Shown: positions 25,601 to 34,863 of the stretch, one piece after another
Position numbering within the stretch: position 1 is the stretch's first letter
Layout of the letters: every line of letters begins with the position of its first letter
DNA from: Alloyangia pacifica
Lineage (GTDB): Bacteria > Pseudomonadota > Alphaproteobacteria > Rhodobacterales > Rhodobacteraceae
Assembly (NCBI RefSeq): GCF_900116195.1
Contig: NZ_FOZW01000007.1
Coordinates: 248,001 to 312,000 of the forward strand
Length of the DNA: 64,000 nucleotides
Direction: 5' to 3'
Position numbers and translations under genes: made by a program
Notes under the pieces: generated by a model
Databases searched by the model: none
What the model was told of the DNA's origin: nothing
What the model saw: the letters and a program-made list of their open reading frames with translations, nothing else

Positions 25601-26782
25601 ATGTTCCCCGAACGGTTTTCGAACCTTCCGGCTTACGCGTTTCCGCGCCTGCGGGCGTTGCTCGATTCTTTCGAGCCCGGCGGCGAGGTCATCCACATGA
25701 CCATCGGCGAGCCGAAGCACGCCTTCCCGGCCTTCGTCGGCGAGGTGCTGGCCGAGTCTGTCCAGGAGTTCGGCAAATACCCGCCGAACGAAGGCACGCC
25801 GGAGCTGCGCGCCAATATCGCCGAATGGATCGCCCGCCGCTACGGCGTGACGGTGGACCCCGACACGCAGGTGACCACGGTCAACGGCACCCGCGAGGGG
25901 CTCTACAACGCCGGCATGGCGCTCTGCCCGGAAACCAAGAACGGCCAGCAGCCGCTGGTGCTGATGCCCAACCCCTTCTACCAGGTCTACGCGGTCTCGG
26001 CGCTGTCGGTCGGGGCCGAGCCGGTCTACGTCAACGCCACCGAGGCGACCGGCCACCTGCCCGACATTGCGGGCCTGCCCGAGGACGTGCTGGCGCGCAC
26101 CGCGCTGGTCTACCTCTGCTCGCCGGCCAACCCGCAGGGCGCCGTCGCCGACCGCGCCTATTGGGAGACGCTGATCGCGCTAGGCGAAAAGCACGATTTC
26201 CAGATCCTCGCGGACGAATGCTACTCTGAAATCTACCGTGGCGAGGCCCCGGTCGGCGCGCTGCAGGTGGCGACCGAGATGGGCGCCGATCCCGAGCGGG
26301 TGGTGATCTTCCACTCGCTGTCCAAACGCTCGAACCTGCCCGGGCTGCGCTCGGGCTTCGTGGCGGGCGGGCCCGAAACCCTGCGCCGGATCAAGCAGCA
26401 CCGGTCCTTTGCCGGCGCGCCGCTGCCGCTGCCGGTGCAGCGCGTATCCGAGCGGGTCTGGGCCGACGAGGCGCATGTGGTCGAAAACCGCGCGCTCTAT
26501 CTCGAGAAGTTCGAGCTGGCGGACCGCATCTTCGGCAACGTGCCGGGCTACATGCCGCCGCAGGCGGGCTTCTTCCTCTGGCTGCCGGTCGAGGACGGCG
26601 AGGAAGCGGCGCTGAAGCTCTGGAAGGAAACCGGCGTGCGGGTGCTGCCGGGCGCGTATCTGTCGCGTGACACCGAGGCGGGAAATCCGGGGAAGGGATT
26701 CCTGCGCGTGGCACTGGTGGCCTCCCGCGAAGAAACCGAGCGCGGGCTGACCCGGATTCGGGACTGCCTGTACGGGCAATAA
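25601..26782 (+). CDS. dapC: Succinyldiaminopimelate aminotransferase
   Basis: Fold-type I PLP aminotransferase of 393 residues; its place after dapE and its similarity to proteobacterial DapC indicate the step before DapE in lysine synthesis. The PLP lysine is K242 (FHSLSKRSNLPGLRSG); substrate-binding features are MTIGEPKHAFP at the N-terminus, GKYPPNEGTPELR and the C-terminal GNPGKGFLRVALVA. The 291 bases between dapE and this start (25310-25600) hold no gene, so a separate promoter is likely there. The start ATG lacks a strong ribosome binding site. Confidence 0.9.
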   Translation: MFPERFSNLPAYAFPRLRALLDSFEPGGEVIHMTIGEPKHAFPAFVGEVLAESVQEFGKYPPNEGTPELRANIAEWIARRYGVTVDPDTQVTTVNGTREGLYNAGMALCPETKNGQQPLVLMPNPFYQVYAVSALSVGAEPVYVNATEATGHLPDIAGLPEDVLARTALVYLCSPANPQGAVADRAYWETLIALGEKHDFQILADECYSEIYRGEAPVGALQVATEMGADPERVVIFHSLSKRSNLPGLRSGFVAGGPETLRRIKQHRSFAGAPLPLPVQRVSERVWADEAHVVENRALYLEKFELADRIFGNVPGYMPPQAGFFLWLPVEDGEEAALKLWKETGVRVLPGAYLSRDTEAGNPGKGFLRVALVASREETERGLTRIRDCLYGQ

Positions 26783-26803
26783 GAAAAAACGACGAGGCGA
26801 GCG

Positions 26804-29800
26804 ATGGCATATCAGGTGAAGGGGCGTGACCCGCTCTTCGACAGCAACATGCAGGCCGCAATCGAGAAGCGGGGCAGGGAGCTGGGCGGCATCGCCCTGA
26901 TTGTTCTCGGCCTCATGGCGGCGGCGATGATCGGCTCCTACACGCCGGACGATCCGTCGTGGCTCTCGGCCACCGACGCGCCGGTGCAGAACTGGCTTGG
27001 CCGGCTCGGGGCCTCGATGGCCGCGCCGCTCTACATGATCGTCGGCCTCGGCAGCTGGGGCCTCGCGCTTGTGCTGCTGGTCTGGGGACTGCGCTTCGCC
27101 CTGCACCGCGGCGACGAGCGCGCTCTCTCGCGCGTGGTCTTTGCGCCGATCTGGATCGCGCTGGCCTCGGTCTATGCCGCGGGGCTGACCACCGGGCCGG
27201 AATGGACCCACAGCTTTGGCCTCGGCGGGCTCTTCGGCGACATGATGATGGGCACGGCGCTCGGCATCCTGCCGCTGAGCGCGGGCTTCGGGCTGAAGCT
27301 GCTGACCGTGCTCCTGGGCGCGGGGCTGTTGGCGCTCGGTGCCTTCGTGCTGGGCTTCACCAAGGCCGAGCTGCAGAACATCTCGCGCTTCCTGCTGGTC
27401 GGGCTGATCATGTCCTACGCGTCGCTGCTGAACCTCTTGGGCCGCGGCGCGGGCGGGGCCATGGCCGCCGCGCAGAAAGCACAGACGGCGCATTCCGACC
27501 GCCGCGCCCGCCGTGCCGAAGAGGCCGCCGAGGCCGAGGCCTGGGCCGCAACACGCTACGGCGACACCGAGGCGCCGAACGACTACGATCCGCAGGACTA
27601 CGCTCCCGAACCGGCGCCGCAGCCGCGCCCGGCGTCGCGCGTGCGCCGCGCCGCGCCGCCGCCGCTGGAGCTGGAACCCGAAGAGCCCGAACTGCTCGAC
27701 GAGGATGACGCCTACGCCTACGCGCAAATGCAGGCCTGGGAGCAGGCCGCCGCACCGGCGCCGGTGCCCGCCCCGCGCCCCGCGACCGAGCCGGCGAAGA
27801 AGCCGGGCCTGCTGGCCCGCATCACCCGCCGCGCTGAACCCGAACCCGAAGCCTACGATGACGAGGTCGAGCTCTTGCCGATCGAACCCGACAATGGCGA
27901 GGACCGCATCCGCGCCAAGATCCTCCACGCGGTGAAGAGCCGCAAACGCCCCTCGATGCCCTCCTTCGGCGGCACCAGCCGCACCGAGGACCCGAACAAG
28001 CCGCTGACCAAGGGCCGCGGACGTGGCCCGTCACCGCTGATCTACAAACCGACGCAGCTGCTGCGTGCCGAGCCGCCGCTCACCGCCGCGCAGGCCGCGC
28101 AGGCGCTGCCGGCCGAGCCGCCGCTCACCGCCTCGCGCGCCCCGGCACCGGGTGCCCGCGCGGTGCCGCCGGCCCCCGAGCATATGGCCGAGGCGCAGGG
28201 CTATGCCCGGAGTTCGGGCCCCGCGCCCTTTACCCACGCCGAGGATCCCTACGACGCTGCCGAGGCAGCGGGGCAGGGCTACGACGACTTCCGCGATTTC
28301 GACGACTACGGCGAGGACGCCCCGGCTGCCTACGCGGCGCAGCCCGCTACGCAGCCGCAGGCGCAGGCCCCGCGTGCCGCGCAGGTCTACGCTGAGGACG
28401 ACTCCGCCGAGGACGGTTACGCGGGCGATGACTACACTTCGGATGACTACGACGACGGATATGGCGACGGCCACGGTGACAATGGCTACGGTGACGATGG
28501 CTACGACGCGCCGGTCCAGGGCTACGACATGGACGACGACGCCGAGGACGACGATTACGACGTCCAGAGCTGGTCGACCGGCGCGCCGGCCGACACGCCG
28601 CGCCCTGCCATCCCGGTCGCCCAGCCCCGCAAGGTGGTGCAGAAGCCCGAGCCGAAGGTGATGCAGCCCTCGCGCCGCGCCCAGGCAGAGGCGCAGCCGA
28701 CCCTCGGCTTCTCCGAGAACGCCATCGACTACGAGCTGCCGCCGCTGCACCTGCTGGCCAGCGCCGACAACATCGAGCGCCACGTGCTCTCCGACGAGGC
28801 GCTGGAAGAGAACGCACGGATGCTGGAATCGGTGCTCGACGACTACGGCGTGAAGGGCGAAATCGTCTCGGTCCGCCCCGGCCCCGTGGTCACCATGTAC
28901 GAGCTCGAACCTGCACCGGGCCTCAAGGCGAGCCGGGTGATCGGCCTCGCCGACGACATCGCCCGCTCGATGTCGGCGCTCTCTGCCCGCGTCTCGACGG
29001 TCCCGGGCCGCTCGGTGATCGGCATCGAACTGCCCAACGACAAGCGCGAGATGGTCTCGTTCCGCGAGATCCTCTCGAGCCGCGACTATGACAACGGCAC
29101 CCAGCGCCTGCCGCTGGCGCTCGGCAAGGACATCGGCGGCGATCCCGTCGTGGCCAACCTCGCCAAGATGCCCCACCTGCTGATCGCCGGCACCACCGGC
29201 TCGGGCAAGTCGGTGGCGATCAACACGATGATCCTGTCGCTGCTCTACAAGCTGACACCCGAGGATCTGCGGCTGGTTATGATCGACCCGAAGATGCTGG
29301 AACTCAGCGTCTACGACGGCATCCCCCACCTGCTGAGCCCCGTCGTCACCGACCCCAAGAAGGCCGTGGTGGCGCTGAAGTGGGTCGTCGGCGAGATGGA
29401 GGACCGCTACCGCAAGATGTCCAAGATGGGCGTGCGCAACATCGACGGCTACAATGGCCGCGTCGCCGAGGCGCTGAGCAAGGGCGAGATGTTCAAGCGC
29501 ACCGTGCAGACGGGCTTCGATGACGAGACCGGCGAGCCGGTGTTCGAGACCGAAGAGTTCGAGCCGCGGAAGATGCCCTACATCGTCGTCATCGTCGACG
29601 AGATGGCCGACCTGATGATGGTCGCGGGCAAGGAGATCGAAGCCTGCATCCAGCGCCTCGCGCAGATGGCGCGGGCCTCCGGTATTCACCTGATCATGGC
29701 AACGCAGCGCCCCTCGGTCGACGTGATCACCGGCACCATCAAGGCCAACTTCCCGACCCGGATCTCCTTCCAGGTGACCTCGAAGATCGACAGCCGCACC

Positions 29801-30241
29801 ATCCTCGGCGAGATGGGCGCCGAGCAGCTGCTGGGCATGGGCGACATGCTCTACATGGCCGGCGGTGCCAAGATCACCCGCTGCCACGGCCCCTTCGTGT
29901 CGGACGAGGAGGTCGAGGAGGTGGTGAACCATCTCAAGGCCTTCGGTCCGCCGGAATACGTCAGCGGCGTGGTGCAGGGGCCCGATGAGGAGAAGGCCGA
30001 CAACATCGACGCGGTGCTCGGCCTCAATACCGGCGGCAACACCGACGGCGAGGACGCGCTCTACGACCAGGCGGTGGCCATCGTCATCAAGGACCGCAAG
30101 TGCTCGACCTCCTACATCCAGCGCAAGCTGGGCATCGGCTACAACAAGGCCGCGCGCCTGGTGGAGCAGATGGAGGACGAGGGCGTCGTCTCGGCAGCCA
30201 ACCATGTCGGCAAGCGCGAGATCCTCGTGCCCGAGCAATAA
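26804..30241 (+). CDS. ftsK: DNA translocase FtsK
   Basis: Septal DNA pump that clears chromosomes at division and acts at dif with XerCD. The 1145 residues are organised as an N-terminal membrane domain with about four helices (residues 25-210), a very long acidic Pro/Ala/Asp/Tyr-rich linker (about 220-640), and the RecA-like motor plus gamma domain (about 650-1145). Walker A is G796-S803 (GTTGSGKS), Walker B ends D932-E933 ([10 protein letters not shown]), and the gamma winged helix at the end ([22 protein letters not shown]) reads KOPS. The linker is longer than in typical alphaproteobacterial FtsK and contains a duplicated AEPPLTA. Follows dapC by 21 bases. Confidence 0.96.
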   Translation: MAYQVKGRDPLFDSNMQAAIEKRGRELGGIALIVLGLMAAAMIGSYTPDDPSWLSATDAPVQNWLGRLGASMAAPLYMIVGLGSWGLALVLLVWGLRFALHRGDERALSRVVFAPIWIALASVYAAGLTTGPEWTHSFGLGGLFGDMMMGTALGILPLSAGFGLKLLTVLLGAGLLALGAFVLGFTKAELQNISRFLLVGLIMSYASLLNLLGRGAGGAMAAAQKAQTAHSDRRARRAEEAAEAEAWAATRYGDTEAPNDYDPQDYAPEPAPQPRPASRVRRAAPPPLELEPEEPELLDEDDAYAYAQMQAWEQAAAPAPVPAPRPATEPAKKPGLLARITRRAEPEPEAYDDEVELLPIEPDNGEDRIRAKILHAVKSRKRPSMPSFGGTSRTEDPNKPLTKGRGRGPSPLIYKPTQLLRAEPPLTAAQAAQALPAEPPLTASRAPAPGARAVPPAPEHMAEAQGYARSSGPAPFTHAEDPYDAAEAAGQGYDDFRDFDDYGEDAPAAYAAQPATQPQAQAPRAAQVYAEDDSAEDGYAGDDYTSDDYDDGYGDGHGDNGYGDDGYDAPVQGYDMDDDAEDDDYDVQSWSTGAPADTPRPAIPVAQPRKVVQKPEPKVMQPSRRAQAEAQPTLGFSENAIDYELPPLHLLASADNIERHVLSDEALEENARMLESVLDDYGVKGEIVSVRPGPVVTMYELEPAPGLKASRVIGLADDIARSMSALSARVSTVPGRSVIGIELPNDKREMVSFREILSSRDYDNGTQRLPLALGKDIGGDPVVANLAKMPHLLIAGTTGSGKSVAINTMILSLLYKLTPEDLRLVMIDPKMLELSVYDGIPHLLSPVVTDPKKAVVALKWVVGEMEDRYRKMSKMGVRNIDGYNGRVAEALSKGEMFKRTVQTGFDDETGEPVFETEEFEPRKMPYIVVIVDEMADLMMVAGKEIEACIQRLAQMARASGIHLIMATQRPSVDVITGTIKANFPTRISFQVTSKIDSRTILGEMGAEQLLGMGDMLYMAGGAKITRCHGPFVSDEEVEEVVNHLKAFGPPEYVSGVVQGPDEEKADNIDAVLGLNTGGNTDGEDALYDQAVAIVIKDRKCSTSYIQRKLGIGYNKAARLVEQMEDEGVVSAANHVGKREILVPEQ

Positions 30242-30283
30242 GGATCCACCCGGCGCCGCGCCTGCGGCAGCGCAGGGATTTGC

Positions 30284-30345
30284 GTATTTGCAAAGAGAAG
30301 AAGCCCGGGGGTGCGCGCTCCCGGGCTTCTTCTCTTTTCAAATAC
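30284..30345 (+). terminator. Long inverted repeat / terminator between ftsK and lolA
   Basis: Arms of 26 bases (30284-30309 and 30320-30345) with one mismatch and a 10-base loop. The right arm contains CTTCTTCTCTTTT, so it can terminate ftsK transcription. It merges on its right with a copy of the dispersed GGGGGAGC repeat. Confidence 0.8.
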
Positions 30346-30382
30346 GTCGGGGGAGCCCGCAGGGCGGGGGCGGAGCCCCCTC
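30339..30382 (+). repeat. Dispersed intergenic repeat, copy B
   Basis: CAAATACGTCGGGGGAGCCC followed by a GGGGGCGGAGCCCCC hairpin; a diverged form of the AATATCCCGGGGGAG element seen at four other places. The 288-base ftsK-lolA gap holds this, the long hairpin and presumably the lolA promoter. Confidence 0.5.
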
Positions 30383-30529
30383 TTGCGCGGAGCCGCGCCG
30401 GCGCGATGCCGGTGGGGCTTTGATCGCCGCGTCCGACGCCCTAGATAGGCTTCAACGCCTGCCTGATATCGCATATCCGCACCGCGGCGTGCGACAGAAG
30501 GGCAGACCACGGCCAGAAGGACCTGACGA

Positions 30530-31111
30530 ATGATCCGCACTCTCATCGCCGCGCTCACGGCGCTGGTGCTCACCACGCTGCCGGCGGCGGCGCAGAAGCT
30601 CTCGCTGGGCGAAGTGTCCCAGTACCTGAACTCGATCCAGTCCGCAAAGGGGCAGTTCACCCAGATCAACGGCGACGGCTCGATCTCGACCGGCACGATC
30701 TCGATCAAGCGCCCGGGCAAGGTGCGCTTCGAGTACAACCCGCCGGACCAGGCTCTGGTGCTGGCTTGGGCCGGGGCCGTCTATGTCTTCGACAAGAAGC
30801 TGGGCGGTCAGCCCGAGACCTACCCGCTGAGCCAGACGCCGCTGTCGATCATCCTGGCGCAGAACGTCAACCTCGGCCGGGCCGGCATGGTGACCGGGCA
30901 CAGCTACGACGGCACCGCCACCACGGTGACCGCACAGGATCCCGAGCACCCCGACCGCGGCTCGATCCAGATGAAGTTCACCGGCCAGCCGGTGCAGCTG
31001 CGGCAATGGGTGATCACCGATGGCAATGGCAGCAAGACCACCGTGGTGTTGGGCGCGCTCGACAACGCCAACCTGCCGAACTCGGTCTTCGACGTGAACC
31101 GGGTGAAGTGA
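30530..31111 (+). CDS. lolA: Outer-membrane lipoprotein carrier protein LolA
   Basis: Periplasmic chaperone that takes lipoproteins from LolCDE to the outer membrane. The 193-residue precursor has a signal peptide (1-21, AAAQ) and the LolA open-barrel pattern: LNSIQSAKGQFTQINGDGSISTGTISIKRPGKVRFEYNPPD, then YVFDKKLGGQPETYPLSQTPLSIIL. The order ftsK-lolA is conserved across proteobacteria, which backs the call. A strong bidirectional hairpin follows. Confidence 0.93.
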   Translation: MIRTLIAALTALVLTTLPAAAQKLSLGEVSQYLNSIQSAKGQFTQINGDGSISTGTISIKRPGKVRFEYNPPDQALVLAWAGAVYVFDKKLGGQPETYPLSQTPLSIILAQNVNLGRAGMVTGHSYDGTATTVTAQDPEHPDRGSIQMKFTGQPVQLRQWVITDGNGSKTTVVLGALDNANLPNSVFDVNRVK

Positions 31112-31144
31112 CCGCGCGCCCCGCAGGGGCCGGTGCAAAAAGAG

Positions 31145-31169
31145 AAGGCCGGGCGTCATGCCCGGCCTT
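31145..31169. terminator. Bidirectional terminator between lolA and the convergent transglycosylase gene
   Basis: Perfect 10-bp stem (31145-31154 and 31160-31169) with a 5-base loop; flanked by A-rich sequence on the left and TTCGTGT on the right, so it may serve both strands. Confidence 0.82.
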
Positions 31170-31204
31170 TCGTGTCTCACCAGCTCCGTTTCGCCAGTTT
31201 CGCG

Positions 31205-31801
31205 TCACCAGCGACGCGCCTGGCGGCAGTTCGCCAGCTGCACCTCGTAGACCACGGCGCGGTTGCCCACGTCCTCGGCCACGCGCAGCAGCCAGGACTT
31301 GCTGTTGTAGGTCCCGCGCGAGAAGCCGCCGCGGCCCTCGTGGTAGGCGAGGTACTGGTTGCGCGCGTCGCGCAGGCTGATGCCGAGGCGCTCGCGGCTT
31401 CCGGCCATGTACCAGCCCATGAAATCCGCTGCGTCGCGGATGTCGTCGCGGTCGGCGCGCCAGCGGCCGGTTTCCTGCAGGTATTCGTCCCAGGTGCCGT
31501 CCAGCGCCTGGCTGTACCCGAAGGCCGAGCTTTGCCGGCCATAGGGAATCACCCCGAGCGCGTAGCGGAACGGCGTCCGCGCGTCCGAGATGAACTTGCT
31601 TTCCTGATAGATCGTCGCCATTTGCACGTGCACCGGCACACCCCATTTGCGCTCCGCGGCGCGGAACGCGCGGATGTACTGGGGTCGCTCACGGATGATG
31701 GCGCATGCGTCTTCTAGGTTGTTCGGGGCGCGGCCTGCACCGCCGCCTCCGCAGGACGCGGCCAACAACACCAGCGTCGCCGCGCGAAGCCATCTGCTCA
31801 T
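31205..31801 (-). CDS. Transglycosylase SLT-domain lipoprotein
   Basis: A 198-residue lytic-transglycosylase-like protein. The signal ends at the lipobox LAASC (Cys 17), followed by a Gly run, so it is probably anchored in the outer membrane. The SLT domain begins at about 40; the catalytic Glu is E66 (ATIYQESKF), and SSAFGYSQALDGTWDEY and DFMGWYMAGSRERLGISLRDARNQYLAYHEG are typical of this class. It resembles the EmtA/SLT_1 group. Convergent with lolA; its 5' side faces the AT-rich hspQ leader. Confidence 0.88.
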   Translation of the reverse strand: MSRWLRAATLVLLAASCGGGGAGRAPNNLEDACAIIRERPQYIRAFRAAERKWGVPVHVQMATIYQESKFISDARTPFRYALGVIPYGRQSSAFGYSQALDGTWDEYLQETGRWRADRDDIRDAADFMGWYMAGSRERLGISLRDARNQYLAYHEGRGGFSRGTYNSKSWLLRVAEDVGNRAVVYEVQLANCRQARRW

Positions 31802-32021
31802 CTGCCTCTCGCTTTTTTCTGCTCTTCTGGAAGTCTTTTGCCTTTTGTTGACAGGGATTTTACCGCAAAGCCAGCCGCGTTGGAATCACAATTCCTTCAA
31901 TTGGGTCCGCGAAATTCCGCCAAACTGTCGGCCCGAGGTTCACAGTGTGTTTCCGCCAAGGCCCGCCTGAGGGTTGGACAATTTGCCGCAAAAATGTCAA
32001 AAATTGTTCTCAGAGGTGAAC

Positions 32022-32348
32022 ATGCACACATCGCGCGCGAAATATCATCTGGGCCAGGTGGTCCGCCATCGCAAGCACCCGTTCCGCGGCGTGGTCTTCG
32101 ATGTCGACCCCGAGTTCAGCAATACCGAGGAGTGGTACGAGGCCATTCCCGAGGACTCGCGCCCGCGCCGTGAACAGCCTTTCTACCACCTGCTGGCGGA
32201 GAATGATCAGAGCTTCTACGTGGCCTATGTGTCCGAGCAGAACCTGATCGCCGACTATTCCGGCGAGCCGGTGGAGCACCCCGACATTCCCGATCTCTTC
32301 GGTGCCTTTGTCGACGGCAGCTACGAGTTGCACTTCCACATGAACTGA
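32022..32348 (+). CDS. hspQ: Heat shock protein HspQ
   Basis: Small hemimethylated-DNA-binding-domain (YccV-like) protein of 108 residues. In enterobacteria HspQ is a Lon specificity factor. The fold signature is present: AKYHLGQVVRHRKHPFRGVVFDVDPEF, then PFYHLLAENDQSFYVAYVSEQNLIAD and a C-terminal HPDIPDLFGAF. The ATG at 32022 follows AGAGGTGAA; a TTG 16 codons upstream is unlikely. The 220 bases upstream are unusually AT-rich for this window; a TTGTTGACA element is visible near 31845, but I cannot assign a heat-shock promoter with confidence. Confidence 0.9.
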   Translation: MHTSRAKYHLGQVVRHRKHPFRGVVFDVDPEFSNTEEWYEAIPEDSRPRREQPFYHLLAENDQSFYVAYVSEQNLIADYSGEPVEHPDIPDLFGAFVDGSYELHFHMN

Positions 32349-32409
32349 TCGGAAGGGCAGCGAAGAGCCTTTGCAGGCTCCTCACGTGTCCTTTCAGAGC
32401 GTGGAACGC

Positions 32410-33453
32410 TCAGGCGGCATCGCGCAGCAGATCGAGGAAGGCGCTGACGTCCGACGGCTGCAGCGACCAGTCACAGACCAGCCTTCCGGTGAGCAGCTCG
32501 GCATCGTCGCCCTCCAGATCCCCCGACGGATAGTAGACTGCCCCGGCCTCCAGCACCTTCCGATGCGCCGCGCGGGGCATCTCGAAGAAGATCATGTTGG
32601 CATGGGTGTCATTGTGCACCGTCAGCCCCAGCCCCTTCAGCCCCTGCATGAGCTGGTCGCAACGCGCGTTGGCCTTTTCGGCAAGCTCTTTCCACAGGTC
32701 GCCTTCGAGATAGGCGTCCATCTGCGCCGCGAGGTAGCGATGCTTGGAGAAGAGATGTGCGCCACGCTTGCGGCGGTACTCGAATTCCTCGGCTCTGGCG
32801 GGATCGAAGATCACCACCGCCTCGACGCCCATCAGCCCGTTCTTGGTGCCGCCGAAGACGCAGATGTCGACACCGGACTTCCAGCTCATCTCGGCCGGGG
32901 TGGCGCCGAGCTTCACCGCGGCATTGGCGAAACGCGCACCGTCGAGGTGCACAGGCAGACCATACTCGCGGGCCACGGCGGTCAGCGCGCGCAGCTCCTC
33001 CAGCGTGTAGTAGTTGCCCTTCTCGGTGAGCTGGGTGATCGAGACCGGGCCGCGCTTGGGCCCGTGCACGCCGCGGTTGCCCTCGCCCTCGATGGCCGCG
33101 CGCAGCGCCTCGGGGGTCATCCGGTCGCCGCCCTTGACCAGCGTCAGCTTGGCGCCGCCGGAGTAGAACTCGGGCGCGTTGCACTCGTCCTCGTGGATGT
33201 GGGCGACGGGCGAGCAGAACACCGTGCCGTAGGGTGGGCAGAGCGTCGCCAGGGCCAGCGAGTTGGCCGCGGTGCCCGTCGGCACGAGGTAGACCGCCGC
33301 CTCGGGGGCCTCGAAGAGATCGCGGATGCGATCGGCCACCTGCAGCGACAGCGCGTCCGACCCGTAACCCGAGGTGTGGCCCTCGTTGGCGCGGGCGATC
33401 GCCTCGAGCACCTGCGAAGGGACGGGGCCGGAATTGTCGGAGGCAAAGAACAT
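32410..33453 (-). CDS. ltaE: Low-specificity L-threonine aldolase
   Basis: PLP enzyme of the beta-eliminating lyase family that splits threonine and allo-threonine to glycine and acetaldehyde. The 347-residue protein has the PLP lysine K204 (CVFGGTKNGLMG), D171 in the HLDGARFANA motif and the N-terminal FFASDNSGPVPSQVLEAI. Its ATG overlaps the stop of the ycgN gene by one base (TGATG), so translation probably restarts from the upstream gene. It is the last gene of the ribF-ycgN-ltaE unit. Confidence 0.92.
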   Translation of the reverse strand: MFFASDNSGPVPSQVLEAIARANEGHTSGYGSDALSLQVADRIRDLFEAPEAAVYLVPTGTAANSLALATLCPPYGTVFCSPVAHIHEDECNAPEFYSGGAKLTLVKGGDRMTPEALRAAIEGEGNRGVHGPKRGPVSITQLTEKGNYYTLEELRALTAVAREYGLPVHLDGARFANAAVKLGATPAEMSWKSGVDICVFGGTKNGLMGVEAVVIFDPARAEEFEYRRKRGAHLFSKHRYLAAQMDAYLEGDLWKELAEKANARCDQLMQGLKGLGLTVHNDTHANMIFFEMPRAAHRKVLEAGAVYYPSGDLEGDDAELLTGRLVCDWSLQPSDVSAFLDLLRDAA

Positions 33454-33923
33454 CAGGTGGGCTCCTCGATAATGTAGTCTTCCCAGTCGTCCTCGCCGAC
33501 TTCGAACTCGGGCACGGTGCGACCGCGCATCGACACGCCGGCCGCATGCACGCTCTCGGGATCGCCCGAGATCAGCGGGTGCCAGTCATAGAGCGGCTTG
33601 CCCTGCCAGAGCAGCCGGTAGGCACAGGTCTCGGGCATCCAGTAGGCGTGTTCGTCGATGTTGTCGGGGCGCAGGACGATGCATTCCGGCACGAACTGGT
33701 GCCGGATCTCGTAGTTTGAGCAGAGGCAGGATTCGTCGTCGAGCAGGCGGCAGGACACGCAGGTCAGCGCGACTTCGCCGGTCTCCTCGTCCTCGAGCTT
33801 GTTGAGACAGCACTTGCCGCAGCCGTCGCAGAGCGCCTCCCACTCCTTGTCATTGAGCTTGGTGAGCGGCTTCTTTTCCCAGAAGCGCGGGGCCAGCCCC
33901 TTGCGGTCGATGTGGTCGGTCAT
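33453..33923 (-). CDS. YcgN family cysteine cluster protein
   Basis: A 156-residue protein of the YcgN/UPF0260 family with a CxxCxxCC cluster (LCDGCGKCCLNKLE) and a second group (TCVSCRLLDDESCLCSNY), plus WMPETCAYRLLWQGKPLYDWHPLISGD, a strongly conserved block. The cysteines probably bind a metal or an iron-sulfur cluster; the cellular role is unknown. Overlaps ribF by four bases upstream and ltaE by one base downstream. I see no truncation. Confidence 0.92.
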   Translation of the reverse strand: MTDHIDRKGLAPRFWEKKPLTKLNDKEWEALCDGCGKCCLNKLEDEETGEVALTCVSCRLLDDESCLCSNYEIRHQFVPECIVLRPDNIDEHAYWMPETCAYRLLWQGKPLYDWHPLISGDPESVHAAGVSMRGRTVPEFEVGEDDWEDYIIEEPT

Positions 33924-34852
33924 AGGGCGTCCAGCAGATGGCGGGCCTCGGCGCTGTCGCGGTCCATCTGGGCAACGAGTGCCTCGAGCCCATCGAACTT
34001 CATCTCGGGGCGGAGGAACTCGACCAGCCCGACGGAGAGCACGGCGCCGTAGAGATCGCCGGAAAAGTCGAAGACGAAGGTTTCCAGATTGGCGCTGTTC
34101 TCGCCGAACATCGGACGCACGCCGAGCGAAGCGACACCGTGGTAGCTGCCCCTGTGCGGGCCGGTCAGCACGTCCACCAGCACGGCGTAGACGCCAAAGC
34201 GCGGCGGGTGCAGACCGTCGATACTCATGTTGGCGGTCGGATAGCCGAGCTTGCGGCCCAGCTGGTGGCCGCCGATCACCTCGCCCTCGATGCGGTGCCA
34301 GTGGCCGAGCTGCGCCTGCGCGGCGCGCGGGTCGCCCTCGGTCAGCGCGCGGCGGATGGCGGTGGAGCTGATCTCGCGGCCCCCTGTGCCCAGCAGATCG
34401 GCCACGGTGACACCAAAGCCCATCTCCTCGCCGAAGCGCTGCAGGTCCTGCACGGTGCCCGCGCGGCCCTTGCCGAAGCAGAAATCCGCGCCGACAACCA
34501 CGTGGCTCAGGCCGAGTCCCTCCAGCAGCACGTCGCGGGCGAACTGCTCGGGCGTCAGCGCCGCGAGCGCGGCGTCGAAGGGCAGCTCGTAGAGCCGCTC
34601 GACCCCAAGCTTCTCCAGCCGCGAGGCGCGGGCCTTGGCCGACATCAGCCGAAACGGCGGCGCGCCCGGGGCGAAGAATTCGCGTGGGTGCGGCTCGAAG
34701 GTCAGAACCCCGAAGGGGGCACCGTCGCCCTTCGCCCGGGCCAGCTCGATCACCGCGCGATGACCGATGTGCACGCCATCGAAATTGCCGATGGCGACGC
34801 TGGCGCCCCGGTCACGAGGCTCTGTTGACTGGTAATCCCGGATGGTCCGCAT
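33920..34852 (-). CDS. ribF: Bifunctional riboflavin kinase / FAD synthetase
   Basis: Makes FMN and then FAD from riboflavin. The 310-residue protein has the N-terminal nucleotidyltransferase domain with the HxGH motif (IGNFDGVHIGHRAVIE) and VVGADFCFGKGRAG, a linker with REISSTAIRRAL, and the C-terminal kinase domain with LGRKLGYPTANM and FGVYAVLV. First gene of a coupled unit with ycgN and ltaE, two proteins that do not need FAD as far as known. It begins 11 bases before the end of the MocR gene region on the same strand. Confidence 0.96.
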   Translation of the reverse strand: MRTIRDYQSTEPRDRGASVAIGNFDGVHIGHRAVIELARAKGDGAPFGVLTFEPHPREFFAPGAPPFRLMSAKARASRLEKLGVERLYELPFDAALAALTPEQFARDVLLEGLGLSHVVVGADFCFGKGRAGTVQDLQRFGEEMGFGVTVADLLGTGGREISSTAIRRALTEGDPRAAQAQLGHWHRIEGEVIGGHQLGRKLGYPTANMSIDGLHPPRFGVYAVLVDVLTGPHRGSYHGVASLGVRPMFGENSANLETFVFDFSGDLYGAVLSVGLVEFLRPEMKFDGLEALVAQMDRDSAEARHLLDAL

Positions 34853-34863
34853 GGGGCAAAGCC

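Noticed and set aside
28031-30238. Long minus-strand open frame opposite ftsK
   Set aside because: Composition rich in His, Asp, Val and Arg without domains; it is a shadow of the ftsK codon bias.
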